Shown here one piece after another: positions 1 to 7,781 of a stretch of DNA of 43,281 nt (position 1 is the first letter of the stretch; each line of letters begins with the position of its first letter). Made by a program: the position numbers and the translations under genes. Origin of the DNA: an uncultured Ideonella sp. (GTDB lineage Bacteria > Pseudomonadota > Gammaproteobacteria > Burkholderiales > Burkholderiaceae); assembly GCA_946479475.1 (NCBI GenBank), contig CAMLGG010000009.1, positions 1 to 43,281 on the forward strand, in the 5' to 3' direction. The notes under the pieces are model-generated. The model ran no database searches. It had not been told where the DNA came from and saw nothing but the letters and a program-made list of their open reading frames with translations.

Positions 1-852
1 GGTGATCGCGTCGTAGACGTCGCAGACCGCGCCCATCCTGGCCAGCTGGCTGATGCGCTCGTGCGGCAGCCCGTGCGGATAGCCGGTGCCATCGACGCGC
101 TCGTGGTGGTTCAGGCACACGTCAAGCACGGCCTCGCCGGCGCCCCGCCCCTCGACCAGCATCTCGTGGCCGCGCAGCGGATGCTGCTGCATCACCGCGT
201 ACTCCTCGGGCGTGAGCTTGCCCGGCTTGTTGAGCACCTCGAGCGGCATCGCCGCCTTGCCGAGGTCGTGCATCAGCCCGGCCAGGCCGGCCTCGCGGCA
301 GGCCTCGGAAGCGAGGCCCAGCTCACGGCCAAGCGCCACCATCAGCGCACAGACCGCCACGGAATGCAGGTAGGTGTAATCGTCCTGGCTCTTGAGGCGG
401 GCCAGGCTGACCAGTGCGCCGGGGTTGCGGAAGACCGAGTCCGCGATGTCGTTGACCAGCGGCAGGCATTGCTCGGCGTCGACCGCCCGGCCCAGCCGCG
501 CCTCGCCGAACATCGAGCGGACCTTCTCGTGGCCCTGGCGGTACAGAGCGGCCGCCCGCCTGAGTTCTTCCTGCATCGAGGCCGAGGCGGCCGGCGCAGG
601 GATGGCGGGCGCCGCAGGCGGAGCAGGCGTGGCGGCCGGGCGAGCGGGCGTCGGCGAAGCCGCTTCGACGTCCAGACCCTTGCTTACGTCGATCCAGACG
701 CCGCCGAGGCCGCTGGCGCGCAGCTTGTCGACGTCCGCCTGGTCGCGCAGGACGAAGCGGGTCCTCCAGAAAGGGTGGTCCAGCCAGGGGCCGTCCAGGG
801 CATGCAGATGCATGCCGATGCGAACCTGGGTAACCGCAATCTTCTTGAGCAT
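1..852 (-). CDS. HD-GYP domain protein (probable c-di-GMP phosphodiesterase), 3' end cut by window edge
   Basis: The first 284 codons are inside the window and the gene runs off the left edge. The start is the ATG at 850-852 (MLKKIAVTQ). Residues 1-60 (MHLHALDGPWLDHPFWRTRF) resemble the DUF3391 domain found in front of many HD-GYP proteins. Residues 65-92 are an Ala/Pro-rich linker. The HD-GYP domain follows, with the metal-binding HD pair at H195-D196 (MHDLGK), the downstream HPLRGHEML helix, and HHERVDGTGYPHG with G257-Y258-P259. The family hydrolyses cyclic di-GMP and so affects motility and biofilm formation. No membrane segment is visible, so it should be cytosolic. Metal ligands and the GYP motif are intact in the visible part, so an active enzyme is likely; the true C-terminus cannot be seen. 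Confidence 0.93.
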   Translation of the reverse strand, partial: MLKKIAVTQVRIGMHLHALDGPWLDHPFWRTRFVLRDQADVDKLRASGLGGVWIDVSKGLDVEAASPTPARPAATPAPPAAPAIPAPAASASMQEELRRAAALYRQGHEKVRSMFGEARLGRAVDAEQCLPLVNDIADSVFRNPGALVSLARLKSQDDYTYLHSVAVCALMVALGRELGLASEACREAGLAGLMHDLGKAAMPLEVLNKPGKLTPEEYAVMQQHPLRGHEMLVEGRGAGEAVLDVCLNHHERVDGTGYPHGLPHERISQLARMGAVCDVYDAIT

Positions 853-1008
853 TGGCCTAGCGGGCAGACGGTGAGGCCCGTGCGGAAGGAGGCCGGTCCA
901 TGCCACGCTATCGGCAGTCCCGATGCCAACTGAAGGTCACTTCGCCTGTCGAACGGTGATCGCGAGGGAGTGACTCGATCCGAGGCCTTCGAGGCAAGTC
1001 CCTGACGC

Positions 1009-1773
1009 TCAGCTTCGTGCCTGGGCGGCGACGAGGCGAACCGGATCGTCCCCGGCGACCGGCTGCTGGCAGGCCAACGCATCCAGGAAGGCCAATACGT
1101 TGCCCAGCGGCAGGGCCTTGAGCTGGGTATGCGGCCGGTTCCACCACTCCGATGCCAGCAGGCCGGTGCAGACGTCCTGCGGGAAGCGGGTGCGAACCAC
1201 CGTGGCCGGGCTGCCCCGCACGATCTCGTAGGGACCGACATCCTTCACCACCACCGCGTTCGCCGCGACAACGGCTCCGGTGGCAATGCGGACCCCCGTC
1301 AACACGGTGGCACCGTCGCCGATCCAGACATCGTTCTCGATGATGGTGGTCGCCCGGCGGCCCTGGCGCACGCGGCCGAAAAGACGGATCTGCTGCTCTT
1401 CCGTATAGGGTTGGGAGCCACCTCCGCCCAGGGACGGCGACGTGGAGACACCGTGCATTGCGTGCATTGCGGCACCCAGAGACACGCGTTGGCCGATGGA
1501 ACAGTAGCGCCCGATGAACACGCCGCGGCGAAGATAGCCGCCTTGGTTGACGTAGGAATGCCGGCCGATGAACGCGAACATTCCCTTGGCCAGGTGCAAG
1601 CTCGAGCACATGGCGTTCGGCTCGCAAAGCACGCTGCCAAGGCATGACTTGTGCAGCACTATTCCGGCCTCTGCGGCTCGGGGAACGTCAAGAGTCTTGA
1701 TGCCGCTCGGCAGCGTCCCCTTGAACTGGGCGAGACGCTTCTCGATGGATTCGGTGGGATTCTTCATCGACAT
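1009..1773 (-). CDS. Hexapeptide-repeat (left-handed beta-helix) O-acetyltransferase, Vat/CatB-like
   Basis: 254 residues. The centre carries imperfect hexapeptide repeats: FIGRHSYVNQGGYLRRGVFI, then NDVWIGDGATVLTGVRIATG, AVVAANAVVVKDV and YEIVRGSPATVV. This is the coil signature of trimeric acetyl-CoA-dependent acetyltransferases, and NDVWIG plus the RGSPA end are typical of the xenobiotic (Vat/CatB) branch. The acceptor cannot be read from sequence; family members modify sugars, streptogramins or chloramphenicol. The start could be residue 1 (MSMKNP) or the in-frame ATG two codons later; neither has a convincing ribosome-binding site. It lies alone between the HD-GYP gene (156 bp away) and the cytochrome gene (104 bp away), in the same direction. 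It looks slightly less GC-rich than its neighbours, which may hint at acquisition. Confidence 0.85.
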   Translation of the reverse strand: MSMKNPTESIEKRLAQFKGTLPSGIKTLDVPRAAEAGIVLHKSCLGSVLCEPNAMCSSLHLAKGMFAFIGRHSYVNQGGYLRRGVFIGRYCSIGQRVSLGAAMHAMHGVSTSPSLGGGGSQPYTEEQQIRLFGRVRQGRRATTIIENDVWIGDGATVLTGVRIATGAVVAANAVVVKDVGPYEIVRGSPATVVRTRFPQDVCTGLLASEWWNRPHTQLKALPLGNVLAFLDALACQQPVAGDDPVRLVAAQARS

Positions 1774-1877
1774 TCAGCGGCGCGGCGCCGCCAACATCGC
1801 CGCCGGCCCTGACGTGACCGAAGTTGCACCCGTGGATTCCAAAGCGGCACCTTGGCGGCCACCGCGCCGCGAAAAGG

Positions 1878-2543
1878 TCAGCGGAACTTGGCGTGCGGCA
1901 CGGTCTTGAGCTCGCCCGGCAGGCTGGAGATGTAGCTCGCGATCTGCTTGATCTCGTCTTCCTTCAGCGGCTTGGCCATCGCGCCCATCGTCGCGTTGGT
2001 GCGGCCGAAGATGTGGTTGCCTTCGGTCTGGTAGGAGCGCAGCGCGACCGTGATGTAGTCGGCGTACTGGCCGGCCAGGCGCGGATTGGCCGGGTCGGTC
2101 GTGTTGTTGAAGTTGGCGCCGTGGCAGGCAACGCAGACGGCGAGCTTGTCCTTGATGGCCGCCGGCGCCTCGGGCGCGGTGGCGGGCACGGCAACCGCCT
2201 CGTCCTTGCCGCTGGCCTCGTAGTAGGCGGCCAGGTCGGCGATGTCCTGGTCGGTCAGCGAGCCGCCGATGCCCCGCATGGAGGGGTGCTTGCGGTCGCC
2301 CTTGCGGTAGGCATCCAGGGCGGCGGCGATGTACTTGCCGTTCTGGCCGGAGATCTTGGGCACCTTGTAGATGACCGGGAAGCTGGCCTGGTAACCCACG
2401 ATGTTGTGGCACCCGATGCACATGGCGTTCTTCTTCTCGCCCGCCTTGGCGTCGCCCGTGACCGCCTGGGCCTGCGCGGTGGCCGCCGCGCCGCTCAGGA
2501 AAGCGAGGGCCAGGCCGAGGGTAAGTGCCTTCATGTTCTTCAT
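1878..2543 (-). CDS. Di-haem cytochrome c4 (periplasmic electron carrier)
   Basis: 221 residues with a signal peptide (MKNMKALTLGLALAFLSG, then AQAQA) and two c-type haem sites, C42-IGC-H46 and C137-VAC-H141. Each half has a plausible axial methionine: M89 (HPSMRGIGG) in the first, and M186 or M189 (TNATMGAMAKPL) in the second. Size and two-domain layout fit cytochrome c4, which carries electrons from the bc1 complex to terminal oxidases such as cbb3. An in-frame extension to 2615 exists but would place 24 polar residues before the signal peptide. It would also begin at the consensus -10 at 2618-2623, so 2543 is preferred. The upstream leader holds a short imperfect tandem of CTCGTTCGAG at about 2557-2578. 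It is divergent from the MoxR gene. Confidence 0.92.
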   Translation of the reverse strand: MKNMKALTLGLALAFLSGAAATAQAQAVTGDAKAGEKKNAMCIGCHNIVGYQASFPVIYKVPKISGQNGKYIAAALDAYRKGDRKHPSMRGIGGSLTDQDIADLAAYYEASGKDEAVAVPATAPEAPAAIKDKLAVCVACHGANFNNTTDPANPRLAGQYADYITVALRSYQTEGNHIFGRTNATMGAMAKPLKEDEIKQIASYISSLPGELKTVPHAKFR

Positions 2544-2617
2544 CGCCGGTTCGTTCTCGTTCGAGCTCTCGTTCGAGCGGTGTTGACAAAGGGGGCCGCC
2601 TTTGCGGTCGATCAAGG

Positions 2618-2623
2618 ATTATA
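2618..2623 (-). promoter_or_regulatory. -10 element (TATAAT) for the cytochrome c4 gene
   Basis: On the minus strand this is a perfect TATAAT. Transcription would begin near 2611, giving a leader of about 70 nt before the cytochrome start at 2543. No good -35 is visible 16-18 bp upstream (around 2640-2647), so an activator or an extended element may compensate. It is 10 bp from an opposing -10. Confidence 0.5.
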
Positions 2624-2633
2624 GGGGGCGCCC

Positions 2634-2639
2634 TATACT
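2634..2639 (+). promoter_or_regulatory. -10 element (TATACT) for the MoxR gene, predicting a leaderless or near-leaderless mRNA
   Basis: TATACT ends six bases before the A of the MoxR ATG at 2646, so the expected start of transcription falls on or beside the start codon. No Shine-Dalgarno sequence precedes the ATG, which fits leaderless translation. A recognisable -35 is not seen at 2610-2617. The inverted repeat ATAGGG/CCCTAT (2621-2636) spans the gap between this element and the opposing one. Confidence 0.4.
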
Positions 2640-2645
2640 GTCCCG

Positions 2646-3484
<839 letters not shown>

Positions 3485-3488
<4 letters not shown>

Positions 3489-4081
3489 TCCAGGTCCAGC
3501 CGGTCGTTCTCGAACGCGCCCCTGTCCGGCTCGAGCCGCTGGGCCTGGCGCATGAAGAGGGCTTGAAGCGCGCCGCGGCCGACGGCGAGCTGTGGAACCT
3601 GCGCGTCACGTCGGTGCCGGAGCCGGCGAACACGCGGGCGTACATCGAGGCAGCGCTGTCTCACCGCGAGGCCGGCCACCGGTTCCCGTTCGTCGTCATC
3701 GAATCGGCGACGGGCGAAGTGCTGGGCTGCACCAGCTACCACGACATCGTGCCGGCCATCGATCGCCTGGAGATCGGCTGGACCTGGTATGCGAAGCGGG
3801 TGCAGCGCACCGCCGTCAACACGACCGCCAAGCTGCTGCTGCTCGCCCACGCCTTCGACACGCTGGGCGCGAAGCTCGTGGGCTGGCGCACCGACAACTA
3901 CAACTTCGCCTCGCAGCGCGCCATCGAGCGCCTGGGAGCGAAGAAGGACGGCGTGCTGCGCCACCACGCGCTGCGCCGCGACGGCACGGTGCGCGACACG
4001 GTGATGTACAGCCTCACCGCCGGCGAATGGCCCGAGGTGCGGGCGCACCTCGAGTGGCAGCTGGCCCGGCCGCGGGGCTGA
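3485..4081 (+). CDS. GNAT-family N-acetyltransferase (RimJ/RimL-like)
   Basis: 198 residues. RLEPLGLAHEEGLKRAA at the N-terminus and the core EVLGCTSYHDI...RLEIGWTWY...NTTAKLLLLAHAFDTLGAKLV...NFASQRAIERLGAKKDGVLR match the RimJ/RimL-type GNAT fold, which transfers acetyl from acetyl-CoA to an amine. The conserved N-x-x-S-x-x-A-I-x-R-L-G segment near residues 139-150 is clear. The acceptor (protein N-terminus or small molecule) cannot be predicted. Its ATG overlaps the MoxR stop. Its own stop (TGA, 4079-4081) abuts the stop of the convergent ABC ATPase gene with no base between them. Confidence 0.9.
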
Positions 4082-4828
4082 TCAAAGGCCAAGCTCCTTC
4101 AGCAAGGCTTCGCGCAGCGCCTCCGCCTCGGGACTGGCCAGGCGGCGCGGATGCGGCAGCTTCACGTCGAAGCTCGCCTGGATGGTCGTCGGCCGCGGCG
4201 AGAGCACGAGGATGCGGTCGGCCATGTAGATGGCCTCGTCCACGTCGTGCGTGATGAGCAGCACCGTGTGGCGCTCTTCCTCCAGGATGCGCAGCAGCTC
4301 GTTGCGCATGCGCAGGTTCATCAACGCATCCAGCGCCGAGAAGGGCTCGTCGAGGTAGAGGATCTCGGGCTTGACGATGAAGGCCCGCGCCAACTCCACA
4401 CGCTTGAGCATGCCGCCCGACAGCTCGTGCGGGTAGTGCGCCTCGAAGCCTTTCAGGCCGACCATCGCGGCGTAGTGGTCGGCGAGTTTCACGCGCTCGC
4501 CAGCACTCGTTTCGTGGCGCGTGCCGTTCAGGCCGAACATCAGGTTCTGCTGCACCGTGAGCCAGGGGAAGACCGAGCCGTGCTGCGAGATCACGATGCC
4601 CTTGGGACTCGGCCCGGCCATCGGCGCGCCGTCTATCCTCACCTCGCCGCTGTCGGGCTTCTCGAAGCCGGCGATGGTGTTCATCAGGGTCGACTTGCCG
4701 CAGCCCGAAGGGCCGACGATGGCGACGAACTCGCCGTCGGCCACGCCGAAGTTCACGCCGCCGATGACCGGCAGCGCGCCGAACTGCTTGCGCACGCCGT
4801 CGACGACAATCTTCTTCTTATCTGACAT
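4082..4828 (-). CDS. ABC transporter ATP-binding protein (nitrate/sulfonate/taurine type)
   Basis: 248 residues. Walker A is GPSGCGKST at 39-47, the Q-loop is near Q82, the signature is LSGGM at 136-140, Walker B is LYLDE with D160/E161, and the switch histidine is H194 (LITHD). The signature helix reads GGMLKRVELARAF rather than the usual GGMRQRV, a mild deviation. Overall similarity is to SsuB/TauB/NrtD ATPases that power uptake of small anions or related nutrients. It is the last gene of the five-gene operon, and its start overlaps the permease stop by 11 bp. The substrate is not evident; the SCO and cupredoxin-like neighbours suggest a link to copper or redox metabolism. Confidence 0.92.
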   Translation of the reverse strand: MSDKKKIVVDGVRKQFGALPVIGGVNFGVADGEFVAIVGPSGCGKSTLMNTIAGFEKPDSGEVRIDGAPMAGPSPKGIVISQHGSVFPWLTVQQNLMFGLNGTRHETSAGERVKLADHYAAMVGLKGFEAHYPHELSGGMLKRVELARAFIVKPEILYLDEPFSALDALMNLRMRNELLRILEEERHTVLLITHDVDEAIYMADRILVLSPRPTTIQASFDVKLPHPRRLASPEAEALREALLKELGL

Positions 4829-5603
4829 AGCGCCACCGCACGGTCTTGAGTCGTTCGAGCAATCGCGTGATGCCGTCCAGCATCAGGCCGATCGTGCCGA
4901 TGATGATCATGGCGGCGATCACCAGGTCGTAGCGGTTGCCGGCGTTGCGCGAGTCCATGATCAGGTAGCCCAGGCCGGAGCGCAGGGCGATCATCTCGGC
5001 CGCGACCACCACCAGCCAGGCCACGCCGATTCCGATGCGCATGCCGACGATGATCTCGGGCAGCACCGCGGGGATCACGACCTGGCGGAACAGCACCGAG
5101 CGCGGCACGCCGAAGTTCGCGGCGGCGCGCAGGTAACGCCTGTCGATGGTGTGCACGCCCGAGGTCGTCTGCACGATCAGCGGGAACACCGAGGAGATGA
5201 AGATCAGGAAGATGGGCGAGACCTCGCCCACGCCGAACCACAGGATCGCCACCGGGATCCACGCGATCGGCGAGATCGGCCGCAGCATCTGGAAGATCGG
5301 GTTGAAGGTGCGGTAGGCGCCGCCCACCCAGCCCATCCACAGCCCCAGCGGGATGCCGACCAGCACGGCCAGGCCGAAGCCCACGCCGACGCGGAACAGC
5401 GAGGCACGGATGTGCTCCCACAGCGTTCCGTCCTCGACCAGTTCCATCGCCCCGGTCACCACCTGCCAGGGCGTCGGGAAGATCGCGCTCTCGGTCTTCA
5501 CCACCACCGCCCACCAGACGGCGATCAGCACCACCAGCACCGCCAGCGGCGGCAGCACCCTGGGTGCCCAGCCGCGGGCCTCGCTTCTTGCATTCGCGCT
5601 CAA
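4818..5603 (-). CDS. ABC transporter permease (SsuC/TauC/NrtB type)
   Basis: 261 residues with about six hydrophobic segments, beginning LPPLAVLVVLIAVWWAVVV, and a binding-protein-dependent permease core. The segment HIRASLFRVGVGFGLAVLVG is characteristic of the family. The EAA-like loop that contacts the ATPase lies around RAAANFGVPRSVLFRQVVIP. It would sit in the inner membrane as a homodimer with the 4082-4828 ATPase. It starts 25 bp after the stop of the cupredoxin-like gene. Its presence makes the operon a complete importer: binding protein, permease and ATPase. Confidence 0.92.
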   Translation of the reverse strand: MSANARSEARGWAPRVLPPLAVLVVLIAVWWAVVVKTESAIFPTPWQVVTGAMELVEDGTLWEHIRASLFRVGVGFGLAVLVGIPLGLWMGWVGGAYRTFNPIFQMLRPISPIAWIPVAILWFGVGEVSPIFLIFISSVFPLIVQTTSGVHTIDRRYLRAAANFGVPRSVLFRQVVIPAVLPEIIVGMRIGIGVAWLVVVAAEMIALRSGLGYLIMDSRNAGNRYDLVIAAMIIIGTIGLMLDGITRLLERLKTVRWRYVR

Positions 5604-5628
5604 CGCGCCCTCCTTGTCGATCGAAGAT

Positions 5629-6060
5629 TCATGCCTTGCCCGTCCATTGCCGCCAGCGCCATTGCAGCCGCGCCCATCCTGGCGCCGGCGTGGGAGCCAC
5701 CACGACGCTCATCTGCCCGCTCGCATGGGCGCTGCAGGCGAAGCTGTAGGTCGATGCCACCTCGAAAGGCAGGCGGAAGCTCTGCCCCGGCATGATGACC
5801 ACCGGCCCGAACTGCTGCGGCACCTCGTCGTCGTTGCGCAGCAGCAGGGTGTCGTTCAAGCCCAGCGTCAGGTCGATGCGATCGGGCAGGATCTCGACCT
5901 TGTTGCCGGCCATGCGCCGCGCCCAGGTGCCCTTGGGAATGGCGAAGAGCGCATCGCGCGTGTCCACGCGGATCGGCGCGAATGCCGCCCAGGCCACGCC
6001 GGCCAGCAGCGCCGGCACGACGAGCCCCGCGGCCCATCCGAGGACACGTGCCTTGCTCAC
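5629..6060 (-). CDS. Membrane-anchored cupredoxin-like protein lacking the first copper-ligand histidine
   Basis: 143 residues from a GTG at 6058-6060 that overlaps the SCO stop as GTGA. A hydrophobic segment (about 6-27) is a signal anchor. The C-terminal half is a cupredoxin fold: LRNDDEVPQQFGPVVIMPGQ, then FRLPFEVASTYSFACSAHAS and GQMSVVV. The late type-1 copper ligands are present as C109-x2-H112-x4-M117. The early histidine, seen in plastocyanins in the context N-D-x-x-P-H, is Gln here (Q82 in VPQQF). The site may therefore be non-canonical, or copper may bind only with a partner. The position between a SCO chaperone and an ABC permease suggests copper handling or periplasmic electron transfer. 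A longer reading to 6438 exists but its first part is the SCO gene in the wrong frame. Confidence 0.8.
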   Translation of the reverse strand: MSKARVLGWAAGLVVPALLAGVAWAAFAPIRVDTRDALFAIPKGTWARRMAGNKVEILPDRIDLTLGLNDTLLLRNDDEVPQQFGPVVIMPGQSFRLPFEVASTYSFACSAHASGQMSVVVAPTPAPGWARLQWRWRQWTGKA

Positions 6061-6644
6061 TGCGCGGCCAGCAGCTGCCGGAGGTCGTGCATGAAGTCCC
6101 TGGCCTCGTGCCCGTAGGGCATCAATGCGCGCAGCCGCCCTGCCCGGTCGATCAGGTAGATCGAGCTGGAGTGGTTCATGCCGTATCCGCCCCCGGCCAT
6201 CGGCACCTTCACCGCGGTGACGCCATAGCGCTTGTAGACCTCGGCCAGTGCCGCCGGGGTGCCGGTGCCGCCCACGAAGGTCTTGTCGAACGCGTTCAGG
6301 TAGGCGCTCATCGTCGGCAAGGCGTCTCGCTCCGGGTCCACGGTGACGTACACGACCTGCACGCCCGGCGCCTGCGCGCCCAGGCCCTTGCGCGCCTCGG
6401 CCAGCGTGGCGAGCGTCGTGGGACACACGGCCGGGCATTGGGTGTAGCCGAAGACCAGCGCCACCACCTTGCCGCGATAGCGCGAGAGCGCCAGCGCGCC
6501 GCCGTCGGTGGCCTTCAAGGCCGAGAGCTCGGGCGCCGGTTGGGGCGGCTCGAACACGCCGGCCTTCAGCGCCGGGGGGCTGGCCGCCTGCGCAGCCGAC
6601 GCCACCGTCATCGCCAGCACGAGCAGGACTGCGCGAGGATTCAC
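6057..6644 (-). CDS. SCO1/SenC-family copper chaperone / thiol-disulfide oxidoreductase
   Basis: 195 residues from a GTG at 6642-6644 that overlaps the stop of the binding-protein gene (GTGA). A signal peptide (NPRAVLLVLAMTVASAAQA) leads into a thioredoxin-like fold with the copper-binding C70-PAV-C74-P motif (FGYTQCPAVCPTT) and the distal histidine H158 (YGMNHSSSIYLID). Sco proteins deliver copper to the CuA site of cytochrome oxidase or keep its cysteines reduced. All three copper ligands are intact. No oxidase genes are nearby. The operon partners are an ABC importer and a cupredoxin-like protein, so the client is more likely one of these or an unlinked cuproprotein. Confidence 0.92.
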   Translation of the reverse strand: MNPRAVLLVLAMTVASAAQAASPPALKAGVFEPPQPAPELSALKATDGGALALSRYRGKVVALVFGYTQCPAVCPTTLATLAEARKGLGAQAPGVQVVYVTVDPERDALPTMSAYLNAFDKTFVGGTGTPAALAEVYKRYGVTAVKVPMAGGGYGMNHSSSIYLIDRAGRLRALMPYGHEARDFMHDLRQLLAAQ

Positions 6645-7678
6645 AGCGCGATCGGGGCCGGCTTCGCGACCTTGGCGAAGCTCTCGTCGACGTACTTCTC
6701 GTAGGGCACCGGCGCCTTCAGCGTGCCGGCTTCCATCGACAGCTGCATCAGTTCGTCGAACTCGGCGCGGATCATCCGCAGGTCGCCGTAGGTCACGCGG
6801 TCGGCCGGGTTCTGCATCACGAACTTCAGGATGTTCGGGTCCTGGTTGAAGAACTTGCGGCCGGCGGCGATGGCCACGGCCTTGTCGCGGTTGACCGGGG
6901 CCTGGTCCAGCCACTGGCCCGCGCCCAGGATGTGGTCGACCAGGCTCTGCACCATCGGACGGTTCTCGCGGATCAGCTCTTCACGCACCGTCAACACGCA
7001 GCAGATGTAGTTTCGCCACTCGTCACGCGTCATCCGCAGCGGGATCGCGTAGCCGGCCTTCTGCGCGGACGCGCCGAAGGGCTCGCCGGTGCAGTAGGCA
7101 TCCACCGCCTTGGCGTAGAGCGCCGCCGGCATGTCCGGCGGCGGCATCTCGATGATCTGGATGTCCCTGGGCGTCATGCCCTCGCGCGCCAGCATCTTGC
7201 GCAGGAAGAGGAAGTCCACCGCGAAGCGGCTGGGGATGGCGATGCGCTTGCCGGTGAGGTCCTTGAATTTCTTGTAGGGCGAGTCGGTGCGCACCATGAT
7301 CACCGCGCCCGAGCGGTGGCCGAGCGAGACGATCTTGACCGGGATCTTCTTGTCGGCGAGGTCCATCACCAGCGGCGCCAGCATGTAGGCCGCCTGGATG
7401 CTGCCGGTCATCAGCGACTCCTTCACCTCCGGCCAGCCGTTGTACTTGCTGTACTCGAACTCGAAGGCGGGGGCCGTGCCCTTGGCGTTGGCGGCCTTGC
7501 GTGCCATGCAGGCCACGGGCAGCGTCAGGTTGCAGGTCACGGGCAGGCCGCCGACCACCAGCGGCGCCGGCCCCGCCGAGACCGGAAGCGAGGGCAGCAG
7601 CGAAGCCGTCGCGCCGGCGGCACCGGCCAGCAGGCGCCGCCTGGAAGGCGAGGCTGGTAAAGAAGCGTAAGAAGACAT
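6641..7678 (-). CDS. Tat-exported ABC substrate-binding protein (NrtA/CmpA/NMT1-like)
   Basis: 345 residues. The ATG at 7676-7678 begins MSSYASLPASPSRRRLLAGA; R13-R15 with the following hydrophobic stretch form a twin-arginine signal. The mature part has the two-lobe periplasmic binding fold: LTGKRIAIPSRFAVDFLF, DIQIIEMPPPDMPAAL and DAYCTGEPFGASAQKAGY. The last resembles the EPWNA motif of nitrate/bicarbonate binding proteins. Cysteines in VTCNLTLPVACMARK and YICCVL are unusual for this family and could matter for metal or thiol chemistry. Tat export implies folding, possibly with a cofactor, before transport. It is the first gene of the operon ending at 4082. The frame is open further upstream to 8053, but that part overlaps the divergent peptidase gene and has no signal. 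Confidence 0.9.
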   Translation of the reverse strand: MSSYASLPASPSRRRLLAGAAGATASLLPSLPVSAGPAPLVVGGLPVTCNLTLPVACMARKAANAKGTAPAFEFEYSKYNGWPEVKESLMTGSIQAAYMLAPLVMDLADKKIPVKIVSLGHRSGAVIMVRTDSPYKKFKDLTGKRIAIPSRFAVDFLFLRKMLAREGMTPRDIQIIEMPPPDMPAALYAKAVDAYCTGEPFGASAQKAGYAIPLRMTRDEWRNYICCVLTVREELIRENRPMVQSLVDHILGAGQWLDQAPVNRDKAVAIAAGRKFFNQDPNILKFVMQNPADRVTYGDLRMIRAEFDELMQLSMEAGTLKAPVPYEKYVDESFAKVAKPAPIAL

Positions 7679-7781
7679 CGGCTCACCCGGAAGACCCCCG
7701 CGCCGGGCGGGTCCGCCATTGTCGCCGAGCGGCATACTCTCGGGCTCGCTCGCCGGTTCGTCCCCAACCAAGAAATCCGCG

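Noticed and set aside
61..933. A plus-strand frame at the left edge
   Set aside because: It is the antisense of the HD-GYP gene, whose HD and GYP motifs are unambiguous on the minus strand.
2583..2588. TTGACA as a -35 element for the MoxR gene
   Set aside because: No -10 element lies 16-18 bp downstream; the only good TATACT is 45 bp away.
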